DNA of 61,333 nucleotides from Deltaproteobacteria bacterium (GTDB lineage: Bacteria; Desulfobacterota; Desulfarculia; Adiutricales; Adiutricaceae), in assembly GCA_031264185.1 (NCBI GenBank), contig JAISEL010000008.1, positions 1 through 61,333 of the forward strand. The letters are read 5' to 3'. Each line of letters opens with the position of its first letter. Position 1 is the stretch's first letter. The notes beneath the pieces are model-generated. The model worked only from the letters and a program-made list of their open reading frames with translations. It searched no databases and was not told the DNA's origin. Shown piece after piece: positions 56,460 to 61,333 of the stretch. The position numbers were made by a program, and so were the translations under genes.

Positions 56460-57437
56460 TCAATCAGCCAACTCGTAATGATAGCCTTTGTCTCTGAGAA
56501 AAGCGATGATGTCGCTTGATTTCAGGGCGCTATACATGAATCCGGATAAGTCCTTGTTTCGATAGATTAATCCTCGCGTGTTTATGCCTAGAACGCCGCC
56601 GTGCTCATTAATCAAGGGCCCGCCGCTATTGCCGCCAAACAAAGGCGAGTCGTGGAGCAAATCTATGGGATAGCGGCGATCATCAGTAACCTTAATCTCG
56701 CCGGTGCTGTAGGCTACTTCGGGCGACTGGTGGCTGGTAATGTCGAATTTTTGGAGCGATATGAACCGCATGGGGTAACCCCAGGCGCTAACCTTGCCGC
56801 CAATTTGCGGTTTTGTACTGAATTTTAGCGGTCTTATCGGTTGACTGTGGCTCCCTATTGCCAGCACGGCGTAATCGCGGCCATTTTGGTTGGTGCTGGC
56901 TCTTAACGTAACCTCAGCCGCGAAATTCAAGGTCTTGTTGATAACATAAATGACGCCATGGTTTTTCTCTGTTACGTGATTATTGGTTAAAATATAACCC
57001 GCATTAAAGAAGAAGCCTGAGCCGCAGAAAACGGCCTCCCTGGAGTCAGCAAATGAGGGCATGGCTATGACATACACTAGGTTCTGCTCCATCAGCGAGA
57101 TAACGTTTTGGCTTGGTCGGCTGGCCAGAGGATTGTCCCGCTGATTGGGCCTAAAAATCTGGACAGCCGCCAACAAGCGCTCGACCTTGGGGTCGCGCTG
57201 AGGGGTTGGCGTAAGCGGGAAGAAGACGGCAGGCCGAGTCGGACCACCGGAGGCGCCCAGATGGTCTGGGGCGCCGGACCCGAAATAAAGACCTCCAGAA
57301 AGGGCGGGATAGAGTAGCAGCGTGAGGGTCAGAATGACAGCCGCCGAGGTCAATATCCACAGGGCCGTGGCTTTATGACCAGAATTAATTCGGTAAGGGC
57401 GGTCTGAGGCCGCAGTTGAGAGCGGTATTCTAGACAT
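56460..57437 (-). CDS. Membrane-anchored trypsin-like serine protease
   Basis: 325 residues. An N-terminal membrane helix (about 25-50, ALWILTSAAVILTLTLLLYPA) is followed by a chymotrypsin-fold domain with all three catalytic residues: His in LTNNHV, Asp in GRDYAVLAIG and Ser in FGGNSGGPLI. No PDZ domain follows, unlike DegP or DegS, so it is a bare S1-type domain facing the periplasm. The body resembles HtrA-like proteins. It stands alone between IS remnants, with its own start at 57437. Substrate unknown. Confidence 0.88.
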   Translation of the reverse strand: MSRIPLSTAASDRPYRINSGHKATALWILTSAAVILTLTLLLYPALSGGLYFGSGAPDHLGASGGPTRPAVFFPLTPTPQRDPKVERLLAAVQIFRPNQRDNPLASRPSQNVISLMEQNLVYVIAMPSFADSREAVFCGSGFFFNAGYILTNNHVTEKNHGVIYVINKTLNFAAEVTLRASTNQNGRDYAVLAIGSHSQPIRPLKFSTKPQIGGKVSAWGYPMRFISLQKFDITSHQSPEVAYSTGEIKVTDDRRYPIDLLHDSPLFGGNSGGPLINEHGGVLGINTRGLIYRNKDLSGFMYSALKSSDIIAFLRDKGYHYELAD

Positions 57438-57777
57438 AGCAATTCCTCATGGCGTTGTTTGGTAAAACCTTTCAGACGAGGTTAGACATTAAGCCATATT
57501 TCGCACTGGAAAGGAAGAATTATTATTTACAACGCTTTTTAGGAGAAAATCAAGCCTTTTTTAGCTGTCTCAGAGAGTTTTTTCGATCTTCGGCTGGATC
57601 CGGCCAATTAAAAATTCTCAGCTTTTGTCACAAAGCCAAAAAATTTGTGACAGCTAAAAAAAATGCTCAACCTGAAGTACGCTAAAATGCTGGACTTCAA
57701 AAGTTTGCAATCAGTTAATTTTCAGGATCAAAATCAGTTTAAATTGAAAGGAGGGAAAATATCGGGTAATGGGTAAG
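57438..57777. other. Gene-free stretch
   Basis: A 78-codon frame at 57449-57685 has no domain or ribosome site. Nothing else seen. Confidence 0.5.
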
Positions 57778-58288
57778 TTAAGTTGACTGGACAAAAACTT
57801 TTAAAAGATCCGATTTTGTCCAGGGTCGATCCGCAATTCCAGCGGCCATTGCTGGTGTCCTCTTCTGAACGGTCTCACCGGACAAAACCTTCAGGGAACT
57901 ATGGACTCTGACAAAATTATACCAGTATACACAGATCGATAATTTGGCCTCCAACCGCTTACGGGCTTTCGCAAAGGTCACCGGCCTGCGGGTGTCAAAT
58001 GGTAATCCCAGAGGTGCCAGTCGAAGTTACTACGCTCAACTTTGACGATCTGACCTTTCTTTCTGGTCTTCTTAACAGTTGCGTACTTAATTCAGGCCAT
58101 AATCAATCACCTTTTTGGGTTGAGCTGGACGACCACGCTTGCCTGTTCTCGGGATTGGTTCCTCGCGGGAAAACTCTTCCTCAAGCACAGAAGCGTAGTG
58201 TTGAAGTTCGTCACTTACGAAAAGTGGTTTGTCTCCGGTTAAGGACATGATGAGTTCTTTAATCATCTCACGGGCATCCTCCAGATAA
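57778..58288 (-). pseudogene. IS1-like transposase C-terminal fragment
   Basis: The minus strand reads EMIKELIMSLTGDKPLFVSDELQHYASVLEEEF, GKRGRPAQPKKVIDYGL, then after frame breaks TFAKARKRLEAKLSICVYWYNFVRVHSSLKV and RTPAMAAGIADRPWT. That is the end of an IS1-like transposase (the YNF-x-RVH...TPAMAAGI-x-D-x-x-W block). The front is lost at 58289, where the IS630-type end begins. Confidence 0.72.
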
Positions 58289-58316
58289 TTAGTCGTCCCT
58301 GAAAAACTTTTTTAGC
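58289..58316 (-). repeat. IS630-type element end remnant, copy 3
   Basis: TTAGTCGTCCCTGAAAAAC is the reverse complement of the element end at 432 and 56091. It marks the break in the IS1-like gene. Confidence 0.6.
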
Positions 58317-58663
58317 TCAGTCAAAAATTTACATCAGCGCAATATAATTTAGTTATTTTTTAGATTTAAATACAAATAAAATTTGTTTTTGATATTTTAT
58401 AATTCTTTTTTATCTGACTTTAAAATTATATTTATAGTAATTTAATTATTTTTTAGTAAAACAAATTTAAATAAAAATTAATTAAAATATAATTTCGTCT
58501 AATTATATTTTTTAAAATCTGAAGCTTCAACTATATTATGAATTTTGAGGTATTTTGACAAAATTTAGACAGAGGCTCCCCTTGGCAGCCTGTTGCTGCG
58601 CGAAAACCTCAAATTCGGATGGAGGTGAAAAATTAAGTGCTTGCGGAACAGCCTCCATAACAT
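58317..58663. other. AT-rich gene-free stretch
   Basis: No gene; probably IS-internal or spacer DNA. Confidence 0.5.
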
Positions 58664-59164
58664 TCAGCTGCCCGGCGGAAAGGAGTGCCGTGCAGTCTTC
58701 TTTTTTCCTTCGTTTTTTCCGCCTTTTTTGAGAGATTCAAAAATGCTGTATATTTTATTTTTGTCGTTTTTCTGCTGAGTGACAGCCTTATTGGCATTCT
58801 CAAAAAATTCCGCTATGCCGGGATGTTCAAACGCTTCATGACTGTTCTTCCGTATCTTGTTTTTAAGGTCCTTAAGAACTTTGTTGACATAGCTTCTCAG
58901 ATTTCTGAGAGCAGCATTTTTAAATTTTTTTGTCTTTCTGCCTTTGCTGAAATTTATTTCTTTTTTTAATTGCTTTAAAGCTTTTGCATAAGTACGGCAC
59001 AATTTAATTTTATAAAATGCAGCTATACGCAGGCACAAATTCCAAACATCGTACCTCGTACCACAGTCTGAAGTCAGCCAGGAATTCGTATATTTTTCCT
59101 GAACTGTGGTGTCGGCAATTACCTCGGCTTCCAGAGCATCCTTGCCAAACAGCCTTACCGGCAT
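58664..59164 (-). pseudogene. IS5/IS1182-like transposase fragment, copy 2
   Basis: RLFGKDALEAEVIADTTVQEK, WNLCLRIAAFYKIKLCRTYAK, FSKGRKTKKFKNAALRNLRS, EHPGIAEFFENANKAV and QQKNDKNKIYSIFE are colinear with the copy at 21085-21800. Both ends are missing: the N-terminal domain and, after IFE, the catalytic region. The open frame is 166 codons but cannot be a working transposase. Confidence 0.82.
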
Positions 59165-59165
59165 T

Positions 59166-59439
59166 GCTGATATTAAACATTACTGCGGTCTTGAAAACAA
59201 TTTAGAATTATGAACCTATTCCCCAAAAGCCGCAGCCCCTAACTCTCAGGTTGCAAAAGAGGCGGTAAAGAAAGCCTGGCTTTTCCGCCCTTTGAGTCTG
59301 ACCGAAGCAGCCTTGAAAACGTGGGCTTGATGGAGTATGAATTCAACGGATAAAAAACCTGGCCGGACGTACTCAACCCGGAGGATAGAGTTTGCCGAAA
59401 AGGCCGCAATAGCATTTTTCTTATTTAGAGGCAGCAGAA
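59166..59439. repeat. Downstream flank duplicated from 54476-54749
   Basis: Nearly the same bases as 54476-54749, including ATGAACCTATTCCCC and CTCAACCCGGAGGATAGAG. No gene. Shows that the gene and its flank were duplicated as one unit of at least 0.9 kb. Confidence 0.85.
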
Positions 59440-60714
59440 CTAGGCCACTGTATTGACTAAATGGCCGAACGGAGAATTGAGGTTGCCGCCGCCATGGCTA
59501 ATGACGGCGTTTTTATACGCATCATACAGTTCGTTTAAATCCACAGCGGTTCCGCAGACGACGCCGTTTTTGTCAACAGAGTTTATGCTTAAACCCTGAT
59601 GCCCCTTCAGCTTCAAAAGATCTTCTGCCTCTCCGGAGCTGATACCGAACGACGAAATGTCCGGTCTCTCCCCTCTCTCCGCCGGAACTTCCAGGTCAGG
59701 GTTAGCGTAATCGCGGCCTAAATGCCAACCTCGTATCCTGACATTGCCGTCAGCTGACTTAGCTTCAGGGGCCACATTCTGATTTAGGTAAGAAATCAGG
59801 CTTTTAGCCGCTTCCCGGCCGTTTTCCTTAGCCACTACGGACACAACGGTCGACACAGACCCCAAAAAATCAGCGATCCCGTTTTCCTGTAAGTAGTCGG
59901 CGGCCTCACTGTTTCCTATACTGTCCCGCAGAAATGAGGCCATTTCACTGAGCAGCCCGCCTTCCGGGGTGAAGCCCCTCTGACTTAAATAGCGGAAAGA
60001 ATAAATTTTGAAAAACCCGCTCCCGTAAGAGTCTTCTCCGGCGGCCTCAACCTTCAGGGCAACCCGTTCAAAGTTAGCGTTAAAGCCATAGGTTTCCGCG
60101 CTATTTTTATCTTCGGACAGAGTCGCAGGGGTGTTGAAGTACTTATTCAGGCTGTAGCTCAGTTGCGGCTTGTCTCCGAGCTTAAGTCTGGACTCCAACT
60201 GACTTTCATCCAAAGCCAAATCCAGGCCTTGGTTGAGAAAGTCCTTCATTTTCTCAAGCTGGCCAAAAAGTTCAGGGCTGCTGACGGCCATGGCTTTAAT
60301 TTGGCCGAAAAAACTGCTGACAGCCACGATCAAGGCCTGTTCGCTTACGCTGCCATCGGTGGCCTTTAATATACGGACCATGAACTCATTGGCTTTATCC
60401 TGACCAAACTTGCTGCTGACCTCCAAAGCCGCTGAAGACAAACTGTCGGCCAGCAAAATCGCCGGGGCTGAGTCCTCCGTCAGGTCGGCCAGAAGCCGGG
60501 AAAGAATTTCGGTCTCGAAGTTTTTTCTGGCTGATCCAGAAGCTGATCCGTAAGTAATGGTACTGAAACTGACCGAAACCTGAGATTCGGAAGCCGGGTT
60601 GGAGTCGGCTGAAGCGTTAGTCAGCTGGCCGTCTATTCTCAGGCCGGTCATGAGTCTTTCGGCTGCCTGGCCGAATCCATTGGATATGGCCGTAGATTGG
60701 CCTTGTATCAGCAT
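59440..60714 (-). CDS. Hypothetical protein, intact member of a duplicated pair
   Basis: 424 residues; not a family I recognise. It starts MLIQGQSTAISNGFGQAAERL, has no signal peptide or membrane helix, is rich in Ser, Ala and Asn, and mostly helical with the blocks ADLTEDSAPAILLADSLSSAALEVSSKFG, DKANEFMVRILKATDG, GSGFFKIYSFRYLSQRGF, MASFLRDSIGNSEAADYLQENG and WHLGRDYANPDLEV. The C-terminus SGEAEDLLKLKG...AVDLNELYDAYKN looks like a compact domain. A secreted effector or surface protein exported without a cleaved signal is possible but unproven. Confidence 0.78.
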   Translation of the reverse strand: MLIQGQSTAISNGFGQAAERLMTGLRIDGQLTNASADSNPASESQVSVSFSTITYGSASGSARKNFETEILSRLLADLTEDSAPAILLADSLSSAALEVSSKFGQDKANEFMVRILKATDGSVSEQALIVAVSSFFGQIKAMAVSSPELFGQLEKMKDFLNQGLDLALDESQLESRLKLGDKPQLSYSLNKYFNTPATLSEDKNSAETYGFNANFERVALKVEAAGEDSYGSGFFKIYSFRYLSQRGFTPEGGLLSEMASFLRDSIGNSEAADYLQENGIADFLGSVSTVVSVVAKENGREAAKSLISYLNQNVAPEAKSADGNVRIRGWHLGRDYANPDLEVPAERGERPDISSFGISSGEAEDLLKLKGHQGLSINSVDKNGVVCGTAVDLNELYDAYKNAVISHGGGNLNSPFGHLVNTVA

Positions 60715-61151
60715 TTTATTGGAAATAAGTCCTGTATAAAGGTTGTCATTATCTCACCTTTTTCCCGGCTATAGGCGGATCTCAGATGAAACTTCGTCTT
60801 TCATGTCTGCGTTTCGAAACGCCAGTATCCGTTATTTCCTTATCGGCATTCATAATTAATTCATAAAAACCCAGGCCCCTATTTGTAAGACAGCCTTAAT
60901 TGTTATGAAAATCCAGATCGTTCTTTATCCGTCTGAAGCCGTTCCGGGTCAGAAGGCAAATCTTTCCATAGCTGCGCTTTAGAAATATCTCAGTCAACAA
61001 AAGTCCCCCAAAAACCCGACCTCAAGAGGGATGGTTTTTTGGGGGCCAGGGAGGAAGCAAAAAAACACCGAACGGATGAAAAATTGAGCCTAATTATTTC
61101 GTGTTCGGGATGTTTTATTATCAAACTTAAAATTATGTATTGCTGCGCTCT
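60715..61151. other. Gene-free stretch with one strong hairpin
   Basis: Upstream region of the hypothetical gene; no ribosome site stands out and no gene is seen on the plus strand. The hairpin at 61005-61045 is listed separately. Confidence 0.5.
61005..61045. terminator. Strong hairpin, terminator-like
   Basis: CCCCCAAAAACC pairs with GGTTTTTTGGGGG (one extra T) around a 15-base loop. No T-run follows on the plus strand, so it may end a transcript inefficiently or be an element end. Confidence 0.5.
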
Positions 61152-61333
61152 TATTAACCCGGCGGATAATTATGATAGATCAAATATTCCTTATTATTTA
61201 TAGATGATCACGGTATAATAATTCTTTAGCCATACTACAAATAGACTATATAAATTGCATAATTTTTGAGTATGCTAAAGACTGAATAAACAAAGGATAA
61301 ACTCTTTTATCATAATTATCCGCCTGGGTAATA
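61152..61333. mobile_element. Short inverted-repeat element (MITE), copy 3, 182 bp
   Basis: Left end TATTAACCCGGCGGATAATT, right end inward TATTACCCAGGCGGATAATT at the very end of the window. The AT-rich middle is longer than in copies 1 and 2 and shares no clear sequence with them, so only the ends are conserved. Confidence 0.82.

Noticed and set aside
57449-57685. 78-codon frame upstream of the protease
   Set aside because: No known motif and no ribosome site; starts just 12 bases from the divergent protease start, so it is more likely leader DNA.
1-61333. A prophage or integrative element spanning the window
   Set aside because: Only one integrase fragment and no structural phage genes, conjugation genes or matching attachment repeats were found.

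Overview
The window reads as a chromosomal stretch of a Gram-negative, probably anaerobic, host-associated bacterium, with Desulfobacterota ('Deltaproteobacteria') as the best guess. The evidence is a set of lipid A-Kdo-heptose genes (waaC, waaF, lpxK, waaA), TonB and a TonB-dependent receptor, an oxygen-sensitive double-cubane type reductase pair, a polyferredoxin, and heavy decay of insertion sequences and defence genes with AT-rich gaps, as in symbionts or gut bacteria. The taxon is inference; there is no rRNA gene and I recognised no tRNA.

Layout: 1-6.3 kb is accessory DNA: an AT-rich gap with an IS end, a decayed 27-residue-repeat gene, an intact MntA/HepT toxin-antitoxin pair, an ISKra4-type remnant and a decayed AAA-ATPase/PD-(D/E)XK gene. 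6.3-14.6 kb is a well kept core: a four-gene polar amino-acid ABC operon, a two-gene ABC exporter, thrS, infC (ATT start) with a perfect terminator, and a convergent fmdB-type gene. 14.6-16.4 kb is mostly gene-free. 16.4-27.6 kb is a metal or chelate uptake island whose base and codon use look lower in GC than the flanks: a DUF4198 secreted protein behind a near-perfect promoter, a group II intron remnant, a broken and an intact TonB-dependent receptor, and on the other strand TonB, a 2-hydroxyacyl-CoA dehydratase-type activase and its reductase partner, a membrane polyferredoxin, and an anchored secreted protein under a promoter with a Fur-box-like palindrome. 28.7-29.7 kb carries an overlapping pair of unknown genes. 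30.4-37.3 kb is the LPS core/lipid A block (waaC; a Sel1-repeat protein; operon waaA-lpxK-waaF, the last fused to part of a HAD phosphatase).

37.4-46 kb is a graveyard: three AAA-ATPase/PD-(D/E)XK loci, a dead restriction-modification operon, IS630 and ISL3 transposase remnants, an integrase fragment, and two short elements with TATTA-CCCGGCGGATAATT ends. 46.2-54.3 kb is again active: a methyltransferase, two tandem periplasmic binding proteins, a topoisomerase I with ten zinc-ribbon-like repeats, and two tandem small secreted proteins. 54.3-61.3 kb holds a duplicated unknown gene (one intact, one truncated by an IS630 remnant), an S1C-type membrane-anchored protease, IS1-like and IS5-like remnants, and a third short inverted-repeat element at the very end.

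The best candidate for a new system is the uptake island. The outer-membrane receptor and TonB would bring in a substrate; the polyferredoxin, ATP-driven activase and double-cubane protein look like a strong-reductant machine that could act on it. Domain assignments here are from motifs; the functional link is inferred from gene order and regulation-like sites.
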